64,000 nucleotides of DNA from Amylostereum areolatum. Its lineage: Eukaryota; Basidiomycota; Agaricomycetes; Russulales; Stereaceae. The notes under the pieces were generated by a model. The model ran no database searches, was not told the origin of the DNA, and saw nothing but the letters and a program-made list of their open reading frames with translations. Below, in pieces: positions 10,484 to 23,314 of this stretch (within the stretch, counting starts at the first letter, position 1; each line of letters opens with the position of its first letter). Made by a program: the position numbers and the translations under genes. The DNA lies in the NCBI GenBank assembly GCA_012932865.1, contig SAXG01000021.1, positions 496,001 to 560,000 of the forward strand, given 5' to 3'.

Positions 10484-13400
10484 ATGTCAGAATCAGAGTC
10501 TGCAGACGGCCCTCGCAGATCTCAGCGCGACAAAAAACAGGCGAAGCAATTCATATCCGGTGTGTTTCGCTCTCTTCCGATCTCGACCTCGCGCTGACCG
10601 CGTCTCACCTCCTCAGGCTCTCCTCTGAAGAGGAAACGTAGCGACGTTGACTCCGGGGAAGAGTCACCAGAGCATGCATCCGATCCAGAAGACCATGTAT
10701 CCAACAATGATGCCGAAGATGAGGAACCCTATGCTGCACCCAAACCCAAGCCCAAGGCCGCAGGTCAGGCGAAGAGAGGGAGGCCTAAGGGGTCCACAAC
10801 GCGTCCGCGTGCTCCCAAGGGCACGGTCCCCAAACCTTCTGGATCAGGCGGTAAAAGAGGAAGGAAAGCTCAGGCAGAGGTCCATCCTTTTGATGCGGAG
10901 GCGGTCGCAAAAGAAACGCGCATCCACACTGACAATGCCTTATTCAGTGCGTGGTCCTGACGTCTCTTCCTTCACTGTTCATCATGTGTTATTCTCAGAT
11001 GCCCTGATGAACCCGTCCGCCGCGCTCCAGTCCACCGTGGAGGACTACTTGGAAACACTTACCAATAACGCGGGCCAGGCGCAGGCCGAGCTCGTCAACT
11101 GTATGCTTCGCGCGTGCGGGTGCAACGATTCCGTGAATGAAGACGAGGTAGTGGACTACGACGGTGTCCTTGATGCACTCGATAACTTTACCGAGGTTCT
11201 AAAACAGGCAAGTCCACACGTCTTTGCTGAGCGGTCTGTGAGCAGAAGCACTTATCGTGAATTTGCAGGACGATTCCCCCATATACCCCCTCACATCCAA
11301 GCTTCCGATGTTCAAGAAGTTCCGAAAGTCCCTCACCGAATTTCTCGACAGGCTGATCGTCTCTGCTGCCGACCTTGGACTTCTGTATTCCACCGATCTC
11401 ATGGCTACGTTTCAAACGTGGATCGCCGCCATGTCTTCCTCCCAACTTCGAAGTTTTCGACATACAGCAACCGTCGTTGCGCTAGATGTAGAAACGGCTC
11501 TTTGCGACGTCGCTGCGGCCGTAGAGAAGGAGGCTGAACTGATCGGAAGGCAGCGTGAGGGCGAGAAGAAGAGGAAGGCGGGCAACAAGGGGAAGGGCGC
11601 TGACGGACGCGAAAAAGAGTTGGAAAAGAAGGCAGAAGAAATCAGACAGCGAAGAGCTCAACTGGCCGAGTTTCTCAAAGAGTTCATCGATGGGTCAGTG
11701 CGTTTGTCTTTCGCTTTTCGCTCGCCTTTTTGATATATGGTGCTCTAGAGTTTTTGTGCATCGCTACCGAGACCTCGATCCCGCTATTCGAGCGGAGTGC
11801 GTACGGTCCCTCGGCATGTGGTTCAAGAAGTACTCAGGGCATTTCTTGGACGGGAATTTCCTGCGCTACGTAGGCTGGTTATTATCGGATTCCAATACAC
11901 ACGTTCGTCTGGAGGCTATCAAGTCGTTGGCCGGCGTATATGAGAAGACAGAATACATCAGCTCGCTCCGGAATTTCACAGAAAGGTTCAAGCCCCGGCT
12001 CATTCAGATGGCTACCGGCGACATCGACTTGTCTGTGCGTGTGGCAGTCATCCAAGTATTGAGCTCTATCGACGGTCATGGTCTCTTGGACGATGATCAA
12101 CGAGACGCCATGTGCCTTCTTGTCTATGACGAAGAAGCGAGGGTCCGGAAGGCCGTTAGCGGCTTCGTCCAAGGCGTATGGAACGACTTGGTAGAAGGAA
12201 CGCATGGTCGGGAGGAAGGCGACCGAGCAAGAAACGGGACGAGCTGGAGTAAAGGCCCTCGGGATTCTCCTTGTCAAACTCGGCAAGGCCTTGGATAAGG
12301 TTACGAGCGGCGTGGATGAAGAAGACACTGCCGACGAACTCAACCCCGCAGAAGGAAGCTCAAGACCTTCACGACTACGAGAGTTCACCGCTCTTGTTGG
12401 CGTCCAACAGAAGAGTCGGACTGGCCCTCGCCGTCGAAGCATTATGGGACGAAGTCGAACCAGTTGGTGACTGGGAGGCGCTTTTGGACGTCCTGTTGCT
12501 TGATCATTCTGCAGAGGGTGAAGGAAGTCAGGAGACACGGAACAGACGTTTAAAGGGCAAGCAAACGCAGGCCGAGTCGGGCGTGGACGAAGCCTGGAGG
12601 TTAGAGGAAGTCGAGGAGGCTGCTCTGCTCGAGGTGTTTGTAGCTGCGTTGCGCAAGGCCCAAACTGACGCCAGCAGTGGCAAAAAGGTTAGTCGAGCCA
12701 TCTTGTTTCTATACTCTTATTTATCTATATTCCCCATTCAGACCGAGGATGAGACGATCTCCTCCAACATAACTCGTGCACTCATCAAGGGTCTTCCTCG
12801 TCTTTTCGCTAAGCACCAAGCCGATGAGAAACGAATTGCAGTGGTTCTTGTCATTCCGCAACTTATGAATCTCGATCTCTATCTTGAGATGCGAATGATG
12901 ACGGTAAGTACAAACAAACTTCCCACTCCTCTACGTTCAGCTGACCAGTTTTCCAAAGGCGTATTCGAGCTTGTGGGACGACATTATCAAACAGTTCACG
13001 TCACATTCTTCTCCCATGGTCCTCTCCCATGCCGTTGCCACCATTCAACACCTTATGAATGCCACCAGTCTATCCAACACGAACAGCACAAAGATCCTCG
13101 AGCTAGAAGACGAGCTGGCTACCTTATTACGCGATAGCGTAGCAGGTCGCGACGAACTGGAAATCGCGTCTTTCAGCGAGGACGAGGTTCTCAAGTTGGG
13201 GGTCATCTGTGCTCGTTTAGCCGCCCTGGCCGGCACCCGTGATTTGACATCATGGATGGAGGAAGACGAAGGTGGGAAGCAGAGCAGTGCTTGGGATATT
13301 GTCAGCGCTCTTGCAGAACGTGGCAAACTCGGGTACAAGGAGGAGGAGACGGTATAGTTTGTCTCGCGTACGGGTGCGGGTACATAAACTGATGTCCTCG

Positions 13401-15414
13401 ACTAGATGATCACCCAAGGTCTGCGTTTGCTGACAGTACACATCATGTGGAAAGCCCGACGGCTGCCTGTGGAGTCGCAACCGCCTCCAGAAGAAGTACA
13501 GTTCAGAGACTCCTTCATTGAGCAACGACAGTCGTTACTAGAGAAACTTGTGGAGTATTCCGTTGGTACACAATCCAATACCGCGGACGGTGTCCGTCGA
13601 GCGGTAGGTACACTATCTCGTTTCTTATGACCTTTTTTCTTATGATTTCGACTCTATATGCAGGCTTTCCACAACCTGATGAACCTGCATATACTGTTCA
13701 ATCCTTCACAAGCCCAAGATATTCATGGAAACATGTCACCTTTGCGTCTGCACGCAATCACGCTCGATGACGAGGTGCAATTCCGATGTGCAGGATTCGT
13801 CCAGGCCGAAGTTGAACGTTACGCGGAAGAATTGGAGGAGGCCAATGCTGTCGACGACCATCCAAGTGAGAACGGCGACCAGGGTAGCGGCCCAGATACC
13901 GAGAATTCGGATGATGAGACTCGGACCTCTGGGAAAGAAGAAGCAGAAGGCGCAGAAGAAGGGGAAGCCCAGTCAGACGAATGGGACCAGTAGTATGTCT
14001 TTTCAGCCTCCGACATAGCACAACTTACCTTCATTCAGCAGTTCACCGTACCACGCGTTCTCAGCTTGAGAAAGAATATGCTTTCATGGAAGTTGTCTCA
14101 ACATTCCTGCGCGCCATCCGGGCAGGCGCCCTTCACGTCCAGCATAGTGCATCCCTTCTTGTTCACCACGGTCGTCTTGGCCCTTCTTTCGATGTATGTT
14201 TGAAAGTTATCGTCGACATCTTGCGGGAAGAAGGCATGTACAATGAACAAGGCGATGTCGTTACGACTGTGGTGACAAATGCCTTAAGAGAAGTAAGTCT
14301 TTTTATGAGAATTGTGTTTCGCTCATCTCATTCTTCCCGCAATAGGCGTTCACTTTGTACCTCGAGGGCGTTGTCGGCGACGAAACCCACGCCATCTCCC
14401 TAGCCAAACTCCTCGTCGGCTGCCTCATGATTCGCGGCGCTCAGCTGTCAATAGTTCGCAAACTCGACAGCGTCCACGTCGTCGCCATCCACACCACCCT
14501 CTTGTCCTGGGCTGCCAAACGTATCGGCGCGTTCGAGAGCAACAAGAACAAAAAGGCGCGCAACTCGGCCATCTTGTTCTTCAAGGTGCTCCAGCCGTTG
14601 CTCGCCCCCGTGGACAGCAGAGACGGCCTGAAGATGTGGGTGGCTGCGTCCGCTCCTGTCGGGTTTGGTCGTGGCTGATTGGGTTATTCTTTCTAGCAAA
14701 GCGCATATGGACCAGGTTCTCGCTCAAGCGAAGCTCGAAGTCTTGTCGACATCCCCTGTATGGGAGCCCCAACGTGCGTACGAGCGGAGGCTCACGAACG
14801 CCATGGCCAAGACGAAGGGTAAGATCCTTCCGATCTTGTTTTATCATAACAAAGAACTCAACCGTGGACCAGGTGGACCAGGTCGCCCGCGCAAGACTCA
14901 AGAGAAAGCCCGAGACGCGGTGACCACCGACGAGGAAGAAGGGGGACAGTCTGCAGACGAAGCCGAGTTTGCACCTGCACCTGCACCTGCACCAACACTT
15001 GCGACAACGCCTCGTCCACGGCCACGAGCGCGACCCGTTCGCCGCACTAGGGCTTCAGACGCCGAAGCCTCCGCTCCCGAAGACGGGGACGACGGTGCGG
15101 AGCCTCCGGAGGAGCGAGAGCCGCCCGCGAAACGTCGTGGCGCCGTTCGAGGCGGCCGGAAACAGGCTTCACCGACCAAGACCCCGCGGAAGACACGTTC
15201 GTCGGGTCAGGACGCCCCAGACGCGGATCCTACGCCCAAAGCCTCGAAGAAACGTCCGCGCGAAGAGGAAGAGGAGCAGGTGGACGCACCCATGGACGAT
15301 GAGCCTCTGACACCGCTGACGGACGAGCGCGCGAGTCTTCCCGCCGTCGTCCCGCCGTCTCCGGCGAGCTCGACGGGCGAGATCCACATCAGACGCAAGC
15401 GCGCACGGCGTTGA
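10484..15414 (+). CDS. SCC3: cohesin subunit Scc3 / STAG (stromalin)
   Basis: HEAT-repeat subunit of the nuclear cohesin ring that binds the kleisin and DNA. Thirteen exons: 10484-10559, 10617-10946, 10999-11207, 11269-11693, 11749-12687, 12742-12903, 12959-13351, 13406-13603, 13664-13992, 14039-14292, 14346-14635, 14697-14818 and 14873-15414. The N-terminus is disordered and basic with an AT-hook-like KRGRPKGS. The stromalin conservative domain starts near residue 348 (VFVHRYRDLDPAIRAECVRS). The C-terminal tail is Pro/Arg/Glu-rich. Intron 11208-11268 is GC-AG (CAG|GCAAGT). The frame holds only if one base is ignored at 12197-12198 (GG), 12344-12347 (CCCC) and 13983-13985 (GGG); then all phases close and the product is about 1421 residues. 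A last in-frame intron (14819-14872) could be missed. Confidence 0.92.
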
Positions 15415-16143
15415 GGGTTGGGGATATCGCGGTATTCGTTTGACAATGCCAGGTTGTGTGGTATATATGAAGGACCGTCCTCCATCAAGCTTATTTTATT
15501 TGTATCTTTCAACACCGACCGTCTCTTCTGTTGTCCATTATACTCTCGTCCATCTGTCCTCCCTTGCGCTGTGCTCGCTTTCTGTACCATACCTCACCGT
15601 TCTCATGCGAAATTCCATCGCACTTGTCAGCGCGACTGGCGAGGCCACAGCCCGCCCCGTGAACTAGACTGATCTATATGGCATATACAGCAAATTACGA
15701 GTATTAGGATGGGGTGGGGGGAGACAATGATATGTTCATGCAAGGGAACAACGAGCGGCGTCCGGCGCCCGTGGAGGATGGGGGTATACACAGAGCAGGG
15801 AATGACACGACAGGATGATAGGGACGAAAAACACAACAACAGCGCGACAGCCGGGAACATGTCAGCAGGAAAGAGGGTGGTCAAGGGGACAGTGGGCAGT
15901 GAGCGGATACTTAGGTGAACAAAGGCGTAATGAATAAGTTATTATTTAACGGGAGAGGTCCCTCGGATGGTCCAGCGTTCACGCGTCCATCATGCCGGTG
16001 TCTAGCGTGGCCAACACCGCTTTTCGTTCGACCTGGCACAAAGGGACACATCGACACATCAGCTCTCATACACACCCCACGCGCAAAAAAAGCAGTAGAA
16101 CGCACATCCTCCTCTCGGGTCCCCTGCAGCGCCTCCAGCATGC
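15415..16143. other. convergent 3' flanks, no gene seen
   Basis: Lies between the stop of SCC3 and the stop of the minus-strand coiled-coil gene. Sequence is of mixed composition, with no coding signal beyond chance frames. Confidence 0.4.
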
Positions 16144-19100
16144 TCACGCTCCGCGACCGCGGCCGTCCGTCGGGACCTCAGCAACGCGCTCGCGGGACGA
16201 CGACAGCCCGGCGCCCGCCTGCTGCATAGGGGACAGGAACCCTGCGCCCGGGCGAGCGCGCCTGAGATCGGGGAGCGTGCGGACCCCAGCGGGAAGCGGA
16301 AGGACGCGGCCGTTCGGGGGGAGTACACGCTGGGAGACGCGGCCCCGAGCGACGCGCGCCGCTGCAGGAGCGCGCTCTTCGCCGGCGCGTCGTCCATGTC
16401 CATGTCCATGCCGAGCATGTTCAGCACGTCGCGCAGGGCCTGGGCGCCCTCGCGCGTTTCGGTCGTGGGCGACATGTCCGACACGTACCCTGTCACCGCA
16501 TGCGTCAGTTGTCGGGGATTCCGCGCGGACACAGAAGGAGGAAGAAGGCGTACCGGAGTTGCGATAGGAGACTCTCCGGTTCGGGATGGGAGGGACGGGG
16601 GGGACGTCCACGGGGGACGCCGTCCCGGCGACGGACGACATCAAGCTCGCCCGGTTCCCGCTGCTGCTCGTCGACTCGCGGTTGCTCCTCCGAGCTCCGT
16701 TCCTCAGGCCCGCCTTGGACACGCGCAGACTCGACTTCCTCGACGCCATGATCTGACTCGACCGCCGACTCGTCGAGCGCGACAACGACGCCGTCCCGGA
16801 CCTCGAGCCCGCCGAGAGCGCGTCCTGATGCTCGAGGATCGTGTCGTTGAGCTCGTCCAGGTCCTGCGCGACGCGCTGCGCCGCGGCCCACGCCTCGTCC
16901 CGCTCCTCCTCGAGCTCGGCCACCTTGTCCGCGAGCTCCTTCGCCTCCTTCGTCCGCTTCAGGAAGCTCGCGTTCAGCTTCCGCAGCGCGACCGCGAGCG
17001 CCGAGCTCGAGTGCATCGACGCGAGGCGCACGAGCTGCGCGGACTGGTCGCGCGCGTCGTACAGCTGCTCCGCGAGGTCGTCCATGCTCTCCGTGACCGC
17101 GCGGAGGTCGTCGAGCTTCGCGCGTAGATGCTGCACGTTGACCTCGCCGCCGTCGGCCTGGGTCGACGCCGCGGTGAGCAGCACGTTGCGCTTGCGCACC
17201 TGGACCTTGTACCGCGTCTTGAGCTCGGCCTGGAGGGCCTCCAGCCGCCGAACCTCGGCCGGAATGTCGGTCTCGAGCGCCTGGAGCGAGAGCAGGCGGA
17301 TGAAGTTGGGCTCGGCGGACTGCTTGATCGACTTGGACACGATCGTCTGCAACTCCTCGGACGACAGCAGCCCACTGCGCGGCCTCCATGCTGTGCCCTT
17401 TGAACTTGACCTGCGTCCGATGGAACTTGGGCGTCGCGCGCACGGACACGGACATGATCGACGCGTCCGACGGCCGACGCACGCTCTCCCGATGGGAGAG
17501 CGGGATGGACCCGCTCGAGGACGCGGCTTGCGAGACGACGCGGGGGTTGACGCTCACGGAGGCGATACGGCTGCGGGGACCGAGGGGGCCTGGGGGTCGG
17601 CCCGCCGCGCGGCGGGGCGGGGTACCGTAGAGGGAGGACGTGGATGCGCTCGGCGCGTGAGAGGGCGCGGGAACGGTGGTCGAGGACGTCGCCGCGGCGT
17701 AATCCGGGGGATCGTCGTTGGGCGTCGCGCTGGCCTTTTTGGCGGTGGATGGGGTGGGCGTGGCATCGGTTGCGGTGGAAGGCGTGCCCGTTTGCGAGCG
17801 TGGCGGCGGCGGGGTGCGCGGCGGCGGTGGCGACGACAGCGTCGGCGGGAACGGCGTCGGTCCGATCGATTGCGAAAGCGGGAGTTGCGCGGGCGGCGCG
17901 CGGGGAGACGGTTTCGGCAATGGCGGGAGCGGGGGAGATATTCTGGGCGTCGGTGGCGTGGATAGTTTGGGCGGTGGGGGCGGCGGTGGTGGGGACGATA
18001 GAGGTGGAGGAGGAACGTTGGTGATGATGCGCGAATGCGGAGCCGCCGCCGCCGCCCTCGCCTCCGCTTCTTGCTCGTACCGGGTATACGAGTCGGGTTG
18101 GTGGATCTCGGACACGGCGCGCGCCCCCCGATTCGGACGCGCCTCCTGGAACGTCCTGCTCGTCGCCGCGCTCGGTGAAGTGTAAACAGAGCCGTCGGCA
18201 CGGTTCCCCCTGCGACTGCGGCTCTTGGACCGTTTGCGATGCGCGTTGGCCTTGACCGACACCGGACGGTTCATCATCCTGCGCGCGGCCGACCGCCCAC
18301 GCGCGCCCCGGTTCAAGGACGAGGTGCGGGAGACGCTCTCCGAGGCCGGGACGGTGTGCGCGCCGAAGAACGGGCTGAATTCGCTGGGCGTTTCCGGGAA
18401 GGTCTGTTTGTGGTTCAGCGGCGTCGACGAGGGCGAGGTGACGGGCGTGTTCTCCGCGTCCGTTTTGGCCGTGGCGCGGCGGTCGCTCAGGAGCACGTTG
18501 TCGAGCGGGTCGGGCGAAGTGAGCTCGTCCGTGTCGGGGAGAGCCGGAGGAACTGAGGGTGGAAGCGGTGTCCGGCGGAGGGCGGGGCAGGCGTGCGCTT
18601 TCGGGGAAGAGGCGTGCGCTCTCCGGGAACGCGGGGAGATGCGACACGCTCTCGGACTGGCCGGAGAACAGCGCGGCGGAGGGCAACCCGACCAAGTGAT
18701 CGCCTTCTTCCTCGAGCTCCCCCTTCGATCCCCGATGCAAATTCGACGGGGGGTGCGTGGACACGCGTCTGTCGCCGAGCGGAAGGAACTTGTCCGGGTG
18801 CAGGAGAAAGCTGCCCACAGAGCGCGACGACGGCCGTGGACGCGAGACCTGGACCTCGAGGGGCACTGCGAACGCGAGAGCGCCGTCAGCCAAAATAATC
18901 CGGATGTGATCGCACTGCGAAACTCACTGCTGCCCCGAAGTCTCCCTGACGACCTCGATCCCGGTCTCGGCTTGCTCTCGTGTGCATCCCAGGGCAGGTC
19001 GTGGGTGTGGTAACTCGAGGTGGGCGAAGGAGAGTGGGGCAGGCGCGGCGACGCGAGGGACAGTTTGCCGCTCTTGTGGCTGTCGCTGTCGCGGGCGCGC

Positions 19101-20404
19101 TCGGGCGTAGCAGGCGAGGACAAGGAAGGAGAGGACGCCTCGGTGATGCGAGAGATGCGGTGCATCGGGTGCGTGTCCGTCTGCGTCTGCAGGACCCTCG
19201 TCGCGGCGGGGGTCTGCGAGAGGGGGGGGCGCCTCGGACGTTGTCGATGTCGGGGAGCCGTCATTCTCGTCCACATTCCCATCTCCCGCGCCTGAGGGCG
19301 CCGGTGCGGGGGCGGATTCGGACGCGGCGGAGTCGACCGCGGGCTCCGGGGGTATGATTGGGCTGTCCGCGACGGAGCTGGGATGACTACCGCGGTCGCC
19401 ACCTGGGGGAATGAGGAGCGGGGGAACGGGTGGGGCGCCGACGAAACGGGCCCAGTCCTGTCCGCTGCCCTGCCTGCTCGATCGGCCGCGCGGCGAGCTG
19501 AGGAAGGAAACTTCACCGCGGGGCAAGGTGGCAGAGTCGGTGCGGGTGATGCGACGGGAGAGACGCTGATCGCGCGGGAAGTCGGTCTGAACGGCGAAAC
19601 TGCCGCCGATGAGGGCGCCGGGGAGGGTGATGCCGGAGATGACCGAGTCGTCGTCGTCGCGGTAGACGGGAGAGGACGGGTCGGGTTTGACGGAGAGGAG
19701 AGCGGAATGGGTGCCTGTGGAGTGACCGCGGGAGGAGCGACGTCGGCCGCCCTTGGAGGGGAGACGGGCGTGTTCGGGGATGATGATCGGAGTGGGTGCC
19801 GGCTTTGGGAGACGGCGGGGTGGGGCGGTGGCTGGAACGAGCTGAGGGAAGGTGTGAAACGGAGGTCGGGAGTGGTGCGGCGGAGAAGGAACGTACCACG
19901 GCCACGTCCTCCCACACGCCACCGGAAGCCGCGCTGTCGTCGTCCTGGGGAGTGCGATTGAATAGAGAGTGAGTGAGAGAGGGCGGAAGACCGACCTCGG
20001 GAATGTCGGTGATGGGGCCGTCTTCGGGGGAGAGCACGATGACCTCCTCCCTGGCAGGGTTTTGCTTGTACGGGGTGGAAGATCGGGAAGGGTGGTGGAG
20101 CGAACGGTGGGGGAGAGAGGCGGAGGAGGACTCGGACGAGAACAAGTCGGTGGGGAACCAGGGTTCAGTGGAGAGTTCGAGATTGACATGGGGAGAGCGC
20201 GCGGGGGGCGGGGGAGAGTGGGTGTATGCGTCGGCGGATGGGTCTGTGATCTCGACGATGTAGGGGGAGGAGAAGGACTCGGAGGAGATGGCGGAGGAGG
20301 GCGCGGGCTGTGGCGGCTGTGGCGGGGGCGCGCGACGGGATGATGGCGCTGGCCGTCTTGCCTTTTGTCTTTGCCCATTTGGAGCGAATGGAGAGGAAGG
20401 ACAT
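16144..20404 (-). CDS. Ser/Pro-rich protein with C-terminal coiled coil, unknown function
   Basis: Four exons (20404-19897, 19841-18928, 18865-16554, 16489-16144) give about 1358 residues. The N-terminus is MSFLSIRSKWAKTKGKTASA. A very long disordered region rich in Ser, Pro, Arg and Thr follows, with a Pro-rich stretch (PPPPPPPPKL). A folded C-terminal third starts near LLSSEELQTIVSKSIKQSAE and contains long Glu/Lys/Arg/Ala heptad-like helices, likely a coiled coil. The frame requires ignoring one base at 20324-20328 (G5), 19222-19229 (G8), 18536-18539 (G4) and 17371-17373 (C3), and adding one at 16240-16242. With these, every splice phase fits. It resembles conserved hypothetical proteins of basidiomycetes as I remember them; no function is claimed. 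Confidence 0.6.
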
Positions 20405-21098
20405 GGTGGTCGGGGAGGAGGAGGAGGGAGGGAGAGGACACGGAGGCCAGGGTGTGTCAGGGCGGTGCTCGCCGTCGTAGCCGCAGTCTGTTCGGGGTGC
20501 GCTCAAGAGGCTGGAGTCCAGAGCAGGAGCTGGCGGGTGTTGTGCTCCAAGTACCACTAAGTACTTGATGTCCCCCATCACCGCCCACACCACCCGTACG
20601 TACCCTCCCCCCTCTCTCCCTTCCCTCCGGCCCCCTACCACATCAGACCCTCCAGGATGCTTGGACCAGCATATATCGCAGCGTACGGCATCGGGGCCAG
20701 CCACGGTCCACACCACGCGCCAGGGACCGCTGTCATTTGCTAATAAATGCACTCAACCCAACCCTCGATCGCTGCATCAAATTGCGAACGAACCCACCCA
20801 TCTGTTCCCTACTACCACCAGTAGTATCCACTACCCGAACATGGTCCGTGCGTATCCCGTAAGCGCTACTTATCGATGCAGGCGATCCGTCCAAGTCGAA
20901 AATCGATGCAGGAGACTGGAGACTGACGCCGCTCGACGTCGGGGCAATTCAGTGTGAGGCTGTGAGCATGCCATCAGCAACTTGCCAGCTGCACCCTCGG
21001 CGCCTCGCGCCCAGGTTCTGATTTGATCCGCGTCCCCGAATCCCCGAATCCCGCTCTCGGCCTCAGGGGAAAAGGTCCCGTGACCGCACGCGTCGGCG
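20405..21098. other. intergenic stretch, no gene seen
   Basis: Promoter side of the coiled-coil gene and 3' flank of the next minus-strand gene. No coding pattern is visible. Confidence 0.4.
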
Positions 21099-22317
21099 TC
21101 AACGGAACTGAAAGCGCGCGTCGATCGCGTCCAAGACGGCCTCCCACCGCTTCACGTCCTCCACCCGCACATCCCGCCCCTCCTTCACTCGCGCCCACCC
21201 TCGGAACTTGGGCGTCATTCCCCGCCGCATCGGTCCCCCGCTCTGGCTCATCCTCGTCACGTCCACCCCGAACAGCTTCAGATACAGCCCGTTGATCTCT
21301 CGGCTCCACCCTCCCTGTCGTTCCCTCCCTTCAGCTCTCCCTCTCCAATCGCCCACCACCGAGAAAACACGCACCTTTTTCGCGCACAGGTTCTCGAAGT
21401 CACGCACGTACTCCCGCCCCTGCTCCCACGTCCGCACCTTGCTCGCGCTCGACGCCAGGTTCTCCCCGAGCGAATACCCATGCTCCCCCCACGCCTGCAC
21501 CACCCTCACCCCCTCCGGCCCAACCACCAGCACAAACGTGTGGGAGAAGCTCTCGTAGTCCGTCCCTCCCCCCACCAGCCCCTCCCCACGCAACAGCAGC
21601 TCGACGTCCACCAGTCCAACCGCCACCAGCGTCGTCTCCCCCTGCCCCCGCGCTCGCCCCTCCGCCCGCGCATACACCCTCCCCACGTCCGCCGAATCCA
21701 CCTCCAACACCTCCCGCGCCGTCGGGAGCCCCCCCAGCGAGCGCGACATCCACCGCATGCACCCCACAATCTCCTCGTCCGGCGCGCCTACGAGCAGCGC
21801 CAGCGTCGTCGCCAGTTTGCACGACCGCATAGGGTACATCCCCGCCGACGCTTCGTGGCTCCGTCTCACGAACGCCTCGGGCGCGGGCAGCCGCGGCGCC
21901 GTCCCGCGCAACACCCCCTCGTCCAGTTTGAGCGTCATGTCGATCTGCGCCGCGCGCACGGCCGCCCTCTCGTCCCCCCCGGCGCAGAGACGCGCGAGCA
22001 CGCGCATATAGACGGCCATGCACGACTCGTCGGACGCGGGGCTGCCTAGCAGGCTTGCGTCGGTCCCGAGCGTGGACGCCGTGGTCTTGCGGATCTCTCT
22101 CAGTCTTTTCGACTGCAAAGTCCTCAGCCTGGGGCGATACGACGACGACGACGGGAGACGGGGGCACACGCACGTCGACGGGTGGGGTCCAGTCCGGACG
22201 GATCGCCTTCACCGCGCGCACGAGCTTTTGCAGGCCGATCCCGGGCGAATCGAGCTCGACGGCCTTGATGGCTTGCACGATCTCGTCGTCGGAGGGTTGC
22301 AGGGTTTGGGCGGGCAT
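21099..22317 (-). CDS. unknown 385-residue protein
   Basis: Two exons, 22317-22174 and 22112-21099. The 61 bp intron has a GTGCGT donor and a TTTGCAG acceptor and brings two frames together exactly. The N-terminal 60 residues form a small helical domain (PSDDEIVQAIKAVELDSPGI, then KAIRPDWTPPVD and SKRLREIRKT across the junction). The remainder is alpha/beta-like, with a distinctive block SFSHTFVLVVGPEGVRVVQA followed by an Asn/Ser/Lys region and WSREINGLYLKLFGVDVTRM. No membrane span or signal peptide is visible. I know no function for it; a basidiomycete-specific family is likely (inference). Confidence 0.7.
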
Positions 22318-22654
22318 CTAGCGGGAAGGGAGGGGAGAAAGGAAAGGAGGACAATTGGGGCAAGTTCCATGCGCAGACGGTTTTGGGGGATGGACGGTGC
22401 TGAGGGAAGGCGCCGACAATGCGGGGGACACGGCGATAGCAGGACGAAAACGGGAAGGACGCTTGCCTTTGCCCCACGATGACGCACGGTGCCACGCCGC
22501 CGTAAGCTACCCTGATTCCAAAATAGAGCTGTGCATCGCCTTTCCAGGTTCGGGGTCGTCCGGGGCGCGTCCCGGGGGCGACCTCGACGATGTGGGGGAC
22601 AGATATCAACTGGCAGCCTCAAGCTCACGACCAACACATACGAGCTAATACCCG
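22318..22654. other. promoter-side intergenic stretch
   Basis: 5' flank of the 385-residue protein gene. Nothing else is supported. Confidence 0.35.
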
Positions 22655-22795
22655 TGGCTTTGCCACTCATTGCAAGCCTTTATCTGAGGGTGAAATACCG
22701 CCTTCGGCGGTAGTAAGACAGGGCCGCCGTTGGCGGCATAAGAATCACAATTGTCTTCGACGATTGAAGACTGCCTTTGGCAGTGCCAAGTGCAG
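22655..22795. repeat. cluster of short hairpins with TTT/TTC/GTT loops
   Basis: In about 140 bp there are several perfect short inverted repeats: GTGGC-TTT-GCCAC, TACCGCC-TTC-GGCGGTA, GCCGCC-GTT-GGCGGC, GTCTTC-gacgatt-GAAGAC and CTGCC-TTT-GGCAG. Arms are 5-7 bp and loops mostly three bases. A similar motif (CCGGC-TTT-GCCGG) recurs on the minus strand near 24155. They probably belong to a degenerate or non-autonomous repeat; the family is not recognised. Confidence 0.6.
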
Positions 22796-23095
22796 GTGTG
22801 ACCACAGACTCCCAATCATGAGCCAACTGTGCTGTTTGTATTTCCTAGTACACCCAATAAATTGATATGTCCTTCTCTGATAAAAGACCTTCAGGAAGGG
22901 AGAAATTCAAGTAAGTTTCATTTCCAGTGAATCACTCTCGGGTAGGTTTGAGGATCAACCCTTCACATTTTGCATGGTTTTCTAACATTCAAGCAGCATG
23001 TGGAACACTGATAGATGCCCTCGTCCCTCGGGCAGAGACACAGGTGAGGGTTGCCACACCTCACCTCGCAAACTCGGCGAAAAACAGTGGCGTCC

Positions 23096-23314
23096 AGACT
23101 CCTACCCATCAACTCTACTCACGGGTTCCGGCCCCCCACACCTGACTAACCCACCTCCACAGCTCGTAGAGCGACTGGCACATAACGTCCTGACAAAGCA
23201 AGGACCCCGTGGAACCCCTCCCGCCATTCCACCCAATTCGGACGGTCAGCGCGCCTTCCGAGATGCCGGAACGGGTCGTGCCTTCTCGCGAGTTGCTCCC
23301 TCTCGCCGCTCGCG
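23096..23314 (+). repeat. inverted repeat unit, copy 1
   Basis: About 220 bp unit beginning AGACTCCTACCCATC and ending near CTCTCGCCGCTCGCG. A nearly identical copy lies in the opposite orientation at 23885-24105, with about three mismatches seen by eye. No terminal inverted repeats were found. Confidence 0.8.

Noticed and set aside
12191..12351. A 161 bp intron (GTAGAA...CCGCAG) in SCC3 that would also restore the frame
   Set aside because: The segment encodes a conserved-looking stretch (VGRKATEQETGRAGVKALGI and onward) in a third frame, so two extra bases are more likely.
16505..19915. A single 1136-codon minus-strand frame
   Set aside because: It crosses real exons, two introns and frame breaks. 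Its last part (Gly/Arg/Ala-rich) is a shadow of the coiled-coil exon.
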